Origin: DATEJJ01 sp039649115 | GTDB lineage: Bacteria > Actinomycetota > Actinomycetes > Mycobacteriales > Micromonosporaceae | Direction of reading: 5' to 3' | Assembly: GCA_039649115.1 (NCBI GenBank) | Contig: JBBWZQ010000046.1 | Span: 1 to 38,989 of the forward strand | Length of the DNA: 38,989 bases | Shown: one piece after another, positions 15,992 through 24,453 of the stretch | Position numbering within the stretch: the first letter of the stretch is position 1 | Layout of the letters: each line of letters begins with the position of its first letter | The notes under the pieces: model-generated | What the model was told of the DNA's origin: nothing | The model's input: the letters and a program-made list of their open reading frames with translations, nothing else | The model's database searches: none | Translations under genes and position numbers: made by a program

Positions 15992-16777
15992 ATGGTCGTC
16001 CTCGCCGATCTCCTCGCCGACCTGAACGACGAGTCGCGCGACCTGGAGCGGCTGGTGTGCGACCTGAGCGAGGCCGACTGGCGGCGGGAAACCCCCGCGC
16101 CCGGCTGGACGATCGCCCACCAGATCGCGCACCTGCACTGGACAGACCGGGCCGCCACGCTGTCGGCCACCGACCCCGCCGGCTTCGCCGAGATCCTCGC
16201 GCCGGCGGCCGAGGATCCGCAGGGCTTCGTCGACCGCGGCGCGCGGGACTGCCTCGCCCCGCCGGCCGAGCTGCTGACCCGCTGGCGGGACGGGCGCGCC
16301 GACCTGGCCGCCGCGCTCGTAGGAATACCGCGCGACACCCGGCTGCCGTGGTTCGGCACCGAGCTGACGCCGCCGACCGCGGCGACCGCCCGGCTGATGG
16401 AGACCTGGGCACACGGCGAGGACGTGGCGGCGGCGTTGTCCGTCATCCGGATGCCCACCGCGCGGTTGCGGCACGTGGCCTTTCTGGGGGTACGGACCAT
16501 GCGGTACGGGTTCCTCGCCCACGGCCGCCCGGCTCCCACCGATCCCGTGTACGTCGAGCTGCTCGCGCCGGAAGGCGCCACCTGGGCGTACGGGCCGGCC
16601 GACGCGGCGAACCGGGTGATCGGCCCGGCCCTGGACTTCTGCCTCCTGGTCACGCAGCGGTCGCACCCGGACGACCTCGCGCTGGATGCCACCGGGCCGG
16701 TCGCGAAGGAGTGGCTGACGGTGGCGCAGGCGTTCGCCGGCCCGCCGGGTGCCGGTCGCCCCAGAGCCGCGCCATGA
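15992..16777 (+). CDS. TIGR03084-family DinB-like metal-binding protein
   Basis: A 261-residue protein of the four-helix DinB/mycothiol-dependent maleylpyruvate isomerase-like superfamily. The N-terminal half has PGWTIAHQIAHLHW with H43, H47 and H49 as likely metal ligands, and METWAHGEDVA supplies another His further on, as in this family. TIGR03084 proteins have no established reaction. A mycothiol-dependent step is plausible for an actinobacterium, but that is inference. GAGGGGG lies just before the ATG, overlapping the tetR stop. Its TGA overlaps the ATG of the AtuA-family gene (ATGA), so the two unknown-function proteins are probably made together. Confidence 0.88.
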   Translation: MVVLADLLADLNDESRDLERLVCDLSEADWRRETPAPGWTIAHQIAHLHWTDRAATLSATDPAGFAEILAPAAEDPQGFVDRGARDCLAPPAELLTRWRDGRADLAAALVGIPRDTRLPWFGTELTPPTAATARLMETWAHGEDVAAALSVIRMPTARLRHVAFLGVRTMRYGFLAHGRPAPTDPVYVELLAPEGATWAYGPADAANRVIGPALDFCLLVTQRSHPDDLALDATGPVAKEWLTVAQAFAGPPGAGRPRAAP

Positions 16778-18414
16778 TCCGCATCGGCAATGCGTCCGGC
16801 TTCTACGGGGACCGGTTCAGCGCCTTCCAGGAGATGCTGGAGGGCGGGCCGCTCGACGTGCTGACCGGCGACTACCTGGCCGAGCTGACGATGCTCGTGC
16901 TCGGCCGGGACCGGCTGCGCGACCCGACCCTCGGGTACGCGCGCACCTTCCTGCGCCAGATGGAGGCCGGCCTGCGTACCGCCCTCGACAAGGGGGTGCG
17001 GATCGTGGCGAACGCCGGTGGCCTCAACCCGGCCGGCCTGGCCGCCGCGCTGCGCGAGGTCGCCGGCGACGCCCGGATCGGGTACGTCACCGGGGACGCG
17101 CTGGAGCGCCCCGGCGCGCTCACGGCAAACGCCTACCTGGGCGCCTTCGGGATCGCGGAGTGCCTGCGGGCCGGCGCCGACGTCGTGGTCACCGGCCGGG
17201 TCACCGACGCGTCGCTGGTGGTCGGCCCGGCCATCGCGCACTTCGGCTGGTCCCGGGAGGATCTGGACGCGCTCGCCGGGGCCACCGTGGCCGGGCACAT
17301 CCTGGAGTGCGGTGCCCAGGCCACCGGCGGCAACTACGCCTTCTTCACCGAGCTGGCCGACCCGCACCGTCCCGGCTTCCCGATCGCCGAGGTCGCGGCG
17401 GACGGCTCCTGCGTCATCACCAAGCACCCCGGCAGCGGCGGCGCGGTGACCCGGGAGACCGTCACCGCCCAGCTGCTGTATGAGATCGGCGCCCCCGAGT
17501 ACCTGGGACCCGACGTGGTCGCGCACTTCGACACGATCGCGCTGGCGCAGGAGGCACCCGACCGGGTCGCCGTCACCGGTGTCCGGGGCTCGCCGCCGCC
17601 GGCCACGCTCAAGGTCGGCGTGAACCGGCTGGGCGGGTACCGCAACGCGATGACGTTTGTCCTGACCGGCCTGGACATCGAGGCGAAGGCGCGGCTGGTG
17701 CGGGAACAGCTCACCGCGAGCGTGGGCGCGCAGGGGCTGGAGTTCCAGCTCGCAGGTGCCCCGTGCGCGGACGCCGGCACGGCGGAGGCGGCGAGCGCGC
17801 TGCTGCGCGTACACCTGAAAGACGGTGACGCGCGGCGGGCCGGGCGGGCCTTCTCGCAGGCCGCTGTGGAACTGGCGCTGGCGTCCTATCCCGGGTGTTT
17901 TCTGACGACGCCGCCGGGGGACGCGTCGCCGTTCGGAGTGTTCCGTGCGGAGTTCGTGGCGCAGGAAGGCGTGCCGCATGTCGCGGTGCTGCCCGACGGC
18001 ACGCGGGTACCGGTCGCCGCACCGTCCACATTCGGCAGTCCGGAAGCGACTGTCCTCAAGGGAGAGACGGTGCCGGCCACCCGCACCCGGCGCGCTCCAC
18101 TGGGGACAGTCGCGGGTGCCCGTTCGGGAGACAAGGGCGGCGACGCGAACGTCGGAGTGTGGGCGCGCACCGACGCCGGCTACCGCTGGCTCCGCGCCTT
18201 CCTGACCGTGGACCGGCTGCGGCAGCTGCTGCCCGAGGCGGCGAGCCTGCCGGTGCGGCGCCACGAACTGGCCAACCTGCGCGCGCTGAACTTCGTCATC
18301 ACCGGCCTGCTGGGTGACGGCGTGGCCGCCTCCACCCGGTTCGACCCGCAGGCGAAGGCGCTGGGCGAGTGGCTGCGCTCCCGGGTCGTCGACATTCCGG
18401 AGGCGCTGTTGTGA
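16774..18414 (+). CDS. atuA: Acyclic terpene utilisation AtuA-family protein
   Basis: A 546-residue cytoplasmic protein of the AtuA (formerly DUF1446) family. The main domain starts at residue 1 (IRIGNASGFYGDRFSAFQEM) and carries VANAGGLNPAG, VTGRVTDASLVVGP, GHILECGAQATGGNY and KHPGSGGAVTRETV. From about residue 445 a smaller AtuA-like C-terminal domain is fused (GTVAGARSGDKGGDANVGVW). In Pseudomonas, atuA is required for citronellol/geraniol catabolism, but its reaction is not established. Here it lies with an acyl-CoA dehydrogenase and a biotin carboxylase, as in atu and related operons. The ATG at 16774 overlaps the upstream stop, and its TGA overlaps the GTG of the next gene (GTGA). The substrate may be a branched acyl-CoA other than a terpene. 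Confidence 0.9.
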   Translation: MIRIGNASGFYGDRFSAFQEMLEGGPLDVLTGDYLAELTMLVLGRDRLRDPTLGYARTFLRQMEAGLRTALDKGVRIVANAGGLNPAGLAAALREVAGDARIGYVTGDALERPGALTANAYLGAFGIAECLRAGADVVVTGRVTDASLVVGPAIAHFGWSREDLDALAGATVAGHILECGAQATGGNYAFFTELADPHRPGFPIAEVAADGSCVITKHPGSGGAVTRETVTAQLLYEIGAPEYLGPDVVAHFDTIALAQEAPDRVAVTGVRGSPPPATLKVGVNRLGGYRNAMTFVLTGLDIEAKARLVREQLTASVGAQGLEFQLAGAPCADAGTAEAASALLRVHLKDGDARRAGRAFSQAAVELALASYPGCFLTTPPGDASPFGVFRAEFVAQEGVPHVAVLPDGTRVPVAAPSTFGSPEATVLKGETVPATRTRRAPLGTVAGARSGDKGGDANVGVWARTDAGYRWLRAFLTVDRLRQLLPEAASLPVRRHELANLRALNFVITGLLGDGVAASTRFDPQAKALGEWLRSRVVDIPEALL

Positions 18415-19535
18415 ATCCCTTTGCGACACAGGAGCGGCGGTCACTGCGTGACCTCACGAGGCGGTTCGTCGAACGTGAGGTGCGGCCGCATCTCGACGCG
18501 TGGGAGCGCGCCGGGCGGGTACCCCGCGAGTTGCACCGCACCGCCGCGGCGGCGGGACTGCTCGGGCTCGGGCTCACCGAGGGCGATCTGATCGACTCGG
18601 CGGTCGTCACCGAGGAGCTGATCCAGGCGGGCGGCTCCTCCGGCGTGGTCGCGGCGCTGTTCACGCACGCCATCGCGGTGCCGCACATGCTGGCCGCGGG
18701 CGACCCGGTGCACCGGGAGCGGTACGTGCTGCCGGCGGTGCGCGGGGAGAAGATCGGTGCGCTGGCGGTCACCGAGCCGGACGGGGGCTCGGACGTTGCC
18801 GCCATCCGCACCAGGGCCACCCGGGACGGCGGCGAGTACGTCGTCAACGGCACGAAGACGTACATCACCAGTGGCGCGCGGGCCGACTTCGTGACCACGG
18901 CGGTGCGGACCGGTGAGGGCATCTCGCTGATCGTCGTGGATGCCGGCACGCCCGGCTTCCGGGTGACCCGCACCCTGGAGAAGATGGGCTGGCACTGCTC
19001 CGACACGGCGGAGCTGTCCTATGTGGACGTGCGGGTCCCGGTGGCCAACCTGATCGGCGCGGAGGGCAGCGGCTTCGGGCAGCTCATGACGCACTTCGCC
19101 AGCGAGCGGCTGTCCATGGCCGTGCAGGCGTACGCCACGGCGCAGCGCTGCCTCGACCTGACCCTCGCGTGGTGCCGCCAGCGCGAGACCTTCGGCCGGC
19201 CGCTCACGGAACGGCAGGCTATCAGGCACCGGCTCGCGGAGATGGCAAGAATCACCGACGTCGCCCGAACGTATGTGAGGCAGGTCCTGGTACGTGTCGC
19301 CGCGGGCGAACGAGTCGTTACGGAGGTGGCGATGGCCAAGAACACCGCGGTCGGGGCGTGCGACCACGTGGTGGACCAGGCCGTAGCGCTGCATGGCGGC
19401 TTCGGTTATCTGCGGGAGTCCGAGGTCGAGCGGCACTACCGCGACGCCCGGATCCTGGGCATCGGAGGCGGCACTACGGAGATCATGAACGAGATCATCG
19501 CGAGGCAGTTGGAGCTCCATACATGCCGATCCTGA
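18411..19535 (+). CDS. Acyl-CoA dehydrogenase, isovaleryl/citronellyl-type
   Basis: A 374-residue FAD enzyme that desaturates an acyl-CoA at the alpha-beta bond. Family motifs are present: ALAVTEPDGGSDVAAI, GTKTYITSGARADF, VDAGTPGFRVTRTLEKMGWH, QRETFGRPLTERQAI and ALHGGFGYLRESEVERHYRD. The usual C-terminal catalytic Glu is replaced (GIGGGTTEI), while HFASERLSMA puts E232 in the helix used by isovaleryl-CoA dehydrogenase. It therefore looks like the isovaleryl-CoA class rather than medium-chain. The GTG at 18411 overlaps the atuA stop; the stop lies 13 bases inside the next gene. Its likely role is to make the substrate of the carboxylase encoded next. Citronellyl-CoA or another branched acyl-CoA is possible. 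Confidence 0.93.
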   Translation: MNPFATQERRSLRDLTRRFVEREVRPHLDAWERAGRVPRELHRTAAAAGLLGLGLTEGDLIDSAVVTEELIQAGGSSGVVAALFTHAIAVPHMLAAGDPVHRERYVLPAVRGEKIGALAVTEPDGGSDVAAIRTRATRDGGEYVVNGTKTYITSGARADFVTTAVRTGEGISLIVVDAGTPGFRVTRTLEKMGWHCSDTAELSYVDVRVPVANLIGAEGSGFGQLMTHFASERLSMAVQAYATAQRCLDLTLAWCRQRETFGRPLTERQAIRHRLAEMARITDVARTYVRQVLVRVAAGERVVTEVAMAKNTAVGACDHVVDQAVALHGGFGYLRESEVERHYRDARILGIGGGTTEIMNEIIARQLELHTCRS

Positions 19536-21121
19536 GTACCGCCGTCGACACCCGCTCGGCGTCCTATGTGGATAACCGGGACGCGCTGCTGTCGCGGCTC
19601 GCCGAGCTCGACGCCGCGCTGGACGCGGCGCGGGCCGGCGGCGGGGAGAAGTACACCGCACGGCACCACGCGCGCGGCAAGCTGCTCCCGCGCGAGCGCA
19701 TCGAGCTGCTGGTCGACCGGGACTCGCCGTTTCTGGAGCTGTGCCCGGTGGCCGCCTGGGGCACGGACTACCCGACCGGGGCCAGCGTGGTCGGTGGCAT
19801 CGGCGTGGTCGAGAGCGTGGAGTGCGTGGTCGTGGCCAACGACCCGACGGTACGCGGCGGCGCGGTGAACCCGTACACCCTCAGGAAGACGCGCCGGCTG
19901 GGCCAGATCGCCGCGGAGAACCGGCTGCCGCTGATCAACCTCGTCGAGTCCGGCGGCGCCGACCTGCCCGCGCAGGCGGAGATCTTCATCCCCGGCGGCG
20001 GCGCCTTCCGCGATCTCACCGCGGCCAGCGCCGCGCAGCGGCCCACGATCGCCGTGGTGTTCGGCAACGCGACCGCGGGCGGGGCGTACGTGCCGGGCAT
20101 GTCCGACTACACGATCTTCGTGCGGGACCAGGCCAAGGTGTTCCTGGCCGGCCCGCCGCTGGTGAAGATGGCCACCGGCGAGGAGACCGACGACGAGTCA
20201 CTGGGCGGTGCGCTGATGCACGCCACCCGGTCCGGGCTGGCCGACTTCCACGCCGAGGACGAGCGCGACGCGATCCGCCTGGCCCGGCAGTGCGTGCGCC
20301 GGCTGAACTGGCACAAGACCGGGCCGCTGCCGCGCGGTGCCGGCCGGCCGCCCAAGTACGACCAGGAGGAACTGCTCGGCATCCCGTCCGCCGACCCGCG
20401 TACCCCGTTCGATCCGCGCGAGGTGCTGGCCCGGATCCTGGACGACAGCCGGTTCGACGAGTTCAAGCCGCTGTACGGCGGGGCTCTCGTGACCGGCTGG
20501 GGCGAGCTGCACGGGTTCCCGGTCGGCGTGCTGGCCAACGCGCGGGGCGTGCTGTTCTCCGAGGAGGCGCAGAAGGCGGCCCAGTTCATCCAGCTGGCCA
20601 ACGCGACCGACACACCGCTGCTGTTCCTGCAGAACACGACCGGTTACATGGTCGGCTCCGCGTACGAGCAGGCCGGCATCATCAAGCACGGTGCCCTGAT
20701 GATCAACGCGGTCACCAATTCGGCGGTACCGCACCTGACCGTCAACATCGGCGCGTCCTACGGCGCCGGAAACTACGGCATGTGCGGTCGCGCCTATGAT
20801 CCCCGGTTCCTGTTCACCTGGCCCAACGCCAGGTCAGCGGTGATGGGCGCCGCGCAGTTGGCCGGTACGCTGGAGATCGTGGCCCGGCAGGCGGCCCGCG
20901 CCCGGGGGCAGGAGTTCGACGAGGACTCGGCAGCGGCCATGCGGCAGATGGTCGAGCAGCAGATCGAGCAGGAGTCGGCCGCGCTGTACCTGTCCGGCCG
21001 GCTCTACGACGACGGTGTCATCGACCCGCGCGACACCAGAACCATCCTCGGCACGGCGCTGTCGAGCATCCACAGTGGACCAGTGAAGGGCGCCGGTGGG
21101 TTCGGCGTATTCCGGATGTGA
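19523..21121 (+). CDS. Acyl-CoA carboxylase beta (carboxyltransferase) subunit, methylcrotonyl/geranyl-CoA type
   Basis: A 532-residue carboxyltransferase that moves carboxyl from carboxybiotin to an acyl-CoA. Both crotonase-like halves are present: GNATAGGAYVPGMSDY in the first and NIGASYGAGNYGMCGRAYDP in the second, the latter followed by FLFTWPNARSAVMGAAQ. This pattern and the length fit methylcrotonyl-CoA or geranyl-CoA carboxylase beta (LiuB/AtuC) better than propionyl-CoA carboxylase. The ATG at 19523 follows GGAG (19511-19514) and lies 13 bases before the end of the dehydrogenase gene. The biotin-bearing partner is encoded after a 103-base gap. Sequence alone does not separate the two substrates. 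Confidence 0.93.
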   Translation: MPILSTAVDTRSASYVDNRDALLSRLAELDAALDAARAGGGEKYTARHHARGKLLPRERIELLVDRDSPFLELCPVAAWGTDYPTGASVVGGIGVVESVECVVVANDPTVRGGAVNPYTLRKTRRLGQIAAENRLPLINLVESGGADLPAQAEIFIPGGGAFRDLTAASAAQRPTIAVVFGNATAGGAYVPGMSDYTIFVRDQAKVFLAGPPLVKMATGEETDDESLGGALMHATRSGLADFHAEDERDAIRLARQCVRRLNWHKTGPLPRGAGRPPKYDQEELLGIPSADPRTPFDPREVLARILDDSRFDEFKPLYGGALVTGWGELHGFPVGVLANARGVLFSEEAQKAAQFIQLANATDTPLLFLQNTTGYMVGSAYEQAGIIKHGALMINAVTNSAVPHLTVNIGASYGAGNYGMCGRAYDPRFLFTWPNARSAVMGAAQLAGTLEIVARQAARARGQEFDEDSAAAMRQMVEQQIEQESAALYLSGRLYDDGVIDPRDTRTILGTALSSIHSGPVKGAGGFGVFRM

Positions 21122-21174
21122 GCGGTGTGAGCGCGATAAGCGAGCGCGGCGAACCTGCCACGCCAACTCGGTGG

Positions 21175-21194
21175 GCGAGGCGAGCGAGCCTCGC
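21175..21194. repeat. Hairpin in the gap between carboxylase subunit genes, possible REP-like element
   Basis: GCGAGGC (21175-21181), loop gagcga and GCCTCGC (21188-21194) form a 7-bp stem in the 103-base intergenic stretch. The surrounding gcgagcgcggcga-type sequence is unlike the coding DNA around it and reminds me of dispersed intergenic repeats in actinomycetes. It could also be a message-processing or partial-termination element between the subunit genes. Confidence 0.35.
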
Positions 21195-21224
21195 AGTCCG
21201 TGAACGACAAGGTGAGAGAGGCAA

Positions 21225-23273
21225 ATGATTAAGCGACTTCTGGTCGCCAACCGGGGCGAGATCGCCCGACGCGTCTTCGCGACCTGCCGGGCGAGTGGCA
21301 TCGAGACCGTGGCGGTGTATTCCGACGCGGATGCCGACGTGCCGCACGTCCACGACGCGGACCACGCGGTACGCCTGCCCGGCCGCACGCCGTCGGACAC
21401 GTACCTGCGCGGCGACCTGCTCGTGGCGGCGGCCTTCGCGTCCGGCGCGGACGCGGTGCACCCCGGCTACGGGTTCCTCGCGGAGAACGCCGAGTTCGCC
21501 ACCGCCGTGCTCGACGCCGGGCTGACCTGGATCGGTCCGCCGCCCAAGGCGATCGCCACGATGGGCGCCAAGCTGACCGCGAAGCAGTTGCTCACCGACG
21601 TCGGCGTGCCCACGCTGCCGAGCTATCCCCAGCCCGAGTACCTGGACGAGTTTCCGGTACTGGTCAAGGCATCCGCGGGCGGTGGCGGCCGCGGCATGCG
21701 CCTGGTACGTGACCCGGACATGCTCGACGACGCGGTCGCCGCGGCCAGCCGCGAGGCCCTGGCGGCGTTCGGCGACGGTACCGTCTTCTGTGAGCCCTAT
21801 GTGGACGGTGCCCGGCACATCGAGGTACAGATCTTCGCGGACAACCACGGCAACGTGATCCCGTTCGGCGAACGGGAGTGCTCGGTGCAGCGCCGGCACC
21901 AGAAGCTCATCGAGGAGACCCCGTCGCCAGCCGTGCACCCGGCCCTGCGCGAGGAGCTGTGCCGGGCCGCCATGGCCGCGGCGCAGGCGGTCGGGTACGT
22001 GGGCGCCGGTACCGTCGAATTCCTGCTGGCCCCGTCGGGTGAGTTCTTCTTCCTGGAGATGAACACCCGGCTGCAGGTCGAGCACCCGGTGACCGAGTGC
22101 GTCTCCGGCGTGGACCTGGTGCGGCTGCAGTTGATGGTCGCCGAGGGGGCCCCGCTGCCCTACACCGGCCCGCCGCCGATGCGCGGCCACGCGATCGAGG
22201 CCCGCCTGTACGCGGAGGACCCGGCCAACGCCTGGCTGCCGTCGGCGGGCACGCTGCACCGGTTCGAGATCCCCGGCGTGTCCGCGACGCTCGGCCCGAT
22301 GATCCAGCCCGGGCTGCGCCTGGATTCGGCCGTGCAGACCGGCTCCACGGTGGGCATCTACTACGACCCGATGCTGGCCAAGCTCATCGCGTGGGCGCCG
22401 TCCCGCACCGAGGCGGCCCGACTGCTGGCCAGCGCGCTGGCCCGGGCACAGATCCACGGCGTGGTGACCAACCGGGATCTGCTGGTCCGGGTACTGCGGC
22501 ATCCGGCCTTCCGCTCCGGCGACACGTACACCGGCTTCCTCGACGACCATCCCGAGGTGTTCGTCCCGCTGGCGTCCTCGATGGACACCGCGAAGCTGTC
22601 CTGCCTGGCCGCCGCGCTGGCGGGTGCGGCCGCGCGGCGCGAGCGGGCGTCGGTACTGGGTGGGATGCCCAGCGGCTGGCGCAACGTGGGCGGGATACCG
22701 CAGGCGGTCGGGTACGACGGGCCCACCGGGCCGGTGGAGGTCTCGTACCGGTTCGACCGCACGGGCGCGCTCGCGTCCTGGTCGGTACGGGCCGCCGAGC
22801 GGGCCGAGGCCGGCGTGCCCAACGCCGAGCCGGCCCTGGACGCCGAGGACCATCCACCGGTGTCGGTGGTCAGCGCCGGGCGTGACCGGGTCAGTCTGGA
22901 CGTGAACGGGGTCCGGGCCGACTTCGCCGTGCACCAGGTCGAGAACGTCTCCTACGTGGACAGTTCGGAGGGCTCGGTGACCCTGACCGAGCTGCCCCGG
23001 TTCGTCGAGCCGCCGGTCCTGTCACCCGCCGGCGAGGACTGGGACCGCCCGGTGAACGGCTCTCTGGTGGCACCCCTGCCCGGCGCGGTCGGCCGGGTAC
23101 TCGTGGTGCCGGGCCAGCGCGTGGTCGCCGGCGACCTGCTGCTGACGCTTGAGGCGATGAAGCTGGAGCACCCGCTGCACGCACCGGCCACCGGAGTCGT
23201 CGCGCAACTGCCGGTACCCGCCGGCACCCAGGTCGATCCGGGCACCGTACTGGCGGTGATCACCCCCGAATAA
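21225..23273 (+). CDS. Biotin carboxylase/biotin carrier (alpha) subunit of acyl-CoA carboxylase
   Basis: A 682-residue protein that carboxylates its own biotin with ATP and bicarbonate. The biotin carboxylase domain runs from residue 1 (KRLLVANRGEIARRV), with the ATP-grasp loop KASAGGGGRGMR at about 148-159, ERECSVQRRHQKLIEE, and FLEMNTRLQVEHPVTE. A linker domain follows, and the C-terminal carrier domain has EAMKLEH with biotinyl lysine K646. The order and length match MccA/AtuF-type alpha subunits. GAGAGAGG lies before the ATG. It pairs with the carboxyltransferase encoded upstream. The next gene, a second acyl-CoA dehydrogenase, starts 22 bases after its stop. Confidence 0.94.
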   Translation: MIKRLLVANRGEIARRVFATCRASGIETVAVYSDADADVPHVHDADHAVRLPGRTPSDTYLRGDLLVAAAFASGADAVHPGYGFLAENAEFATAVLDAGLTWIGPPPKAIATMGAKLTAKQLLTDVGVPTLPSYPQPEYLDEFPVLVKASAGGGGRGMRLVRDPDMLDDAVAAASREALAAFGDGTVFCEPYVDGARHIEVQIFADNHGNVIPFGERECSVQRRHQKLIEETPSPAVHPALREELCRAAMAAAQAVGYVGAGTVEFLLAPSGEFFFLEMNTRLQVEHPVTECVSGVDLVRLQLMVAEGAPLPYTGPPPMRGHAIEARLYAEDPANAWLPSAGTLHRFEIPGVSATLGPMIQPGLRLDSAVQTGSTVGIYYDPMLAKLIAWAPSRTEAARLLASALARAQIHGVVTNRDLLVRVLRHPAFRSGDTYTGFLDDHPEVFVPLASSMDTAKLSCLAAALAGAAARRERASVLGGMPSGWRNVGGIPQAVGYDGPTGPVEVSYRFDRTGALASWSVRAAERAEAGVPNAEPALDAEDHPPVSVVSAGRDRVSLDVNGVRADFAVHQVENVSYVDSSEGSVTLTELPRFVEPPVLSPAGEDWDRPVNGSLVAPLPGAVGRVLVVPGQRVVAGDLLLTLEAMKLEHPLHAPATGVVAQLPVPAGTQVDPGTVLAVITPE

Positions 23274-23295
23274 CCCCTCGCGAAATGGATCCACA

Positions 23296-24453
23296 ATGGA
23301 CTTCGACCTCACCCCTGAGCAACAGCAACTGCGCGACACGGTGGCCGCCCTGGGCCGCCGGTACGGGCACGGGTACTTCGTCAGCAAGGCGAAGTCGGGG
23401 CAGCACACCACCGAGCTGTGGACCGAGGCGGGCCGGCTGGGCTACCTCGGCGTCAACCTGCCCGAGGCGTACGGCGGGGGCGGTGGCGGCATCACCGAGC
23501 TGGCGATCGTGTGCGAGGAACTGGCCGCGGCCGGCTGCCCCCTGCTGCTCCTGGTCGTCTCGCCCGCGATCGCCGGTACGATCATCGCGCGGCACGGCAC
23601 CGAGGCGCAGCGCAAGCAGTACCTGCCCGGCCTGGCCGACGGCTCGCAGAAGATCGCCTTCGCGATCACCGAGCCCGAGGCCGGCTCCAACTTCCACCGG
23701 TTGGGCACGGTGGCCACCCGCGACGGCGACGATTGGCTGCTCACCGGCCGCAAGTGCTTCATCTCGGGAGTCGACGAAGCGGACCACGTCCTGGTGGTCG
23801 CGCGCACTCCGGAGGGTACCGGCGGCCGGCTGGCCCCGGCGCTGTTCCTGGTGCCGATCGGCGCGCCCGGCCTGACGCGCTCCCAGCTGGACATGGAGAT
23901 CGTCTCCCCGGAGAACCAGTGGATGCTCTACCTCGACGACGTGCGGCTGCCCGCCGACGCCCTCGTCGGCGACGTGCGGTCCGGCCTGCCCGCGCTGTTC
24001 TCCGGGCTCAACCCCGAGCGGATCACGGTCGCCGCGATGGGCGCGGGCATCGCCCGGTACGCCCTCGCGCGGGCCGCGGAGTACACCGCCAGCCGCGCGG
24101 TGTGGGGCCGCCCGATCGGCAGCCACCAGGGCGTGGCGCACCCGCTCGCCCACGCGCAGGTTCAGGTGGAGCTGGCCCGGCTGATGGTGGCCAAGGCCGC
24201 GGCCCGCTACGACGCCGGCCGCGACGTCGAGGCCGGCGTTGCCGCGAACATGGCGAAATACGCGACGGCGGAGGCCGCCGCGCTCGCCGTGGACACCGCC
24301 ATCCAGGCGCAGGGCGGCAACGGCATGACGACGGAGTACGGGGTGGCCACGCTGCTCGGATCGGTACGCGCCGGGCGCATCGCACCAGTGTCCCGCGAGA
24401 TGATCCTCAACTTCGTCGCCCAGCACGTCCTCGGCCAGGAGAAGTCCTACTGA
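23296..24453 (+). CDS. Acyl-CoA dehydrogenase (second of the operon)
   Basis: A 385-residue FAD-dependent acyl-CoA dehydrogenase. It starts MDFDLTPEQQQLRDTVAALG and has the family motifs PEAYGGGGGGI, AFAITEPEAGSNFHRL, GRKCFISGVDEADHVL, RAVWGRPIGSHQGVAHPLA and IQAQGGNGMTTEYGV. There is no Glu at the C-terminal catalytic position (IAPVSREMIL is shifted), while NPERITVAAM places E241 in the isovaleryl-type helix position. It is only distantly similar to the first dehydrogenase, so it probably acts on a different intermediate. The gene ends the operon: its TGA lies beyond the TAG of the convergent kinase gene, so the two coding ends overlap by 7 bases. Confidence 0.93.
   Translation: MDFDLTPEQQQLRDTVAALGRRYGHGYFVSKAKSGQHTTELWTEAGRLGYLGVNLPEAYGGGGGGITELAIVCEELAAAGCPLLLLVVSPAIAGTIIARHGTEAQRKQYLPGLADGSQKIAFAITEPEAGSNFHRLGTVATRDGDDWLLTGRKCFISGVDEADHVLVVARTPEGTGGRLAPALFLVPIGAPGLTRSQLDMEIVSPENQWMLYLDDVRLPADALVGDVRSGLPALFSGLNPERITVAAMGAGIARYALARAAEYTASRAVWGRPIGSHQGVAHPLAHAQVQVELARLMVAKAAARYDAGRDVEAGVAANMAKYATAEAAALAVDTAIQAQGGNGMTTEYGVATLLGSVRAGRIAPVSREMILNFVAQHVLGQEKSY

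Noticed and set aside
15541..18444. A 967-codon minus frame antisense to tetR, TIGR03084 and atuA
   Set aside because: It crosses three recognisable genes on the other strand and has shadow-type composition.
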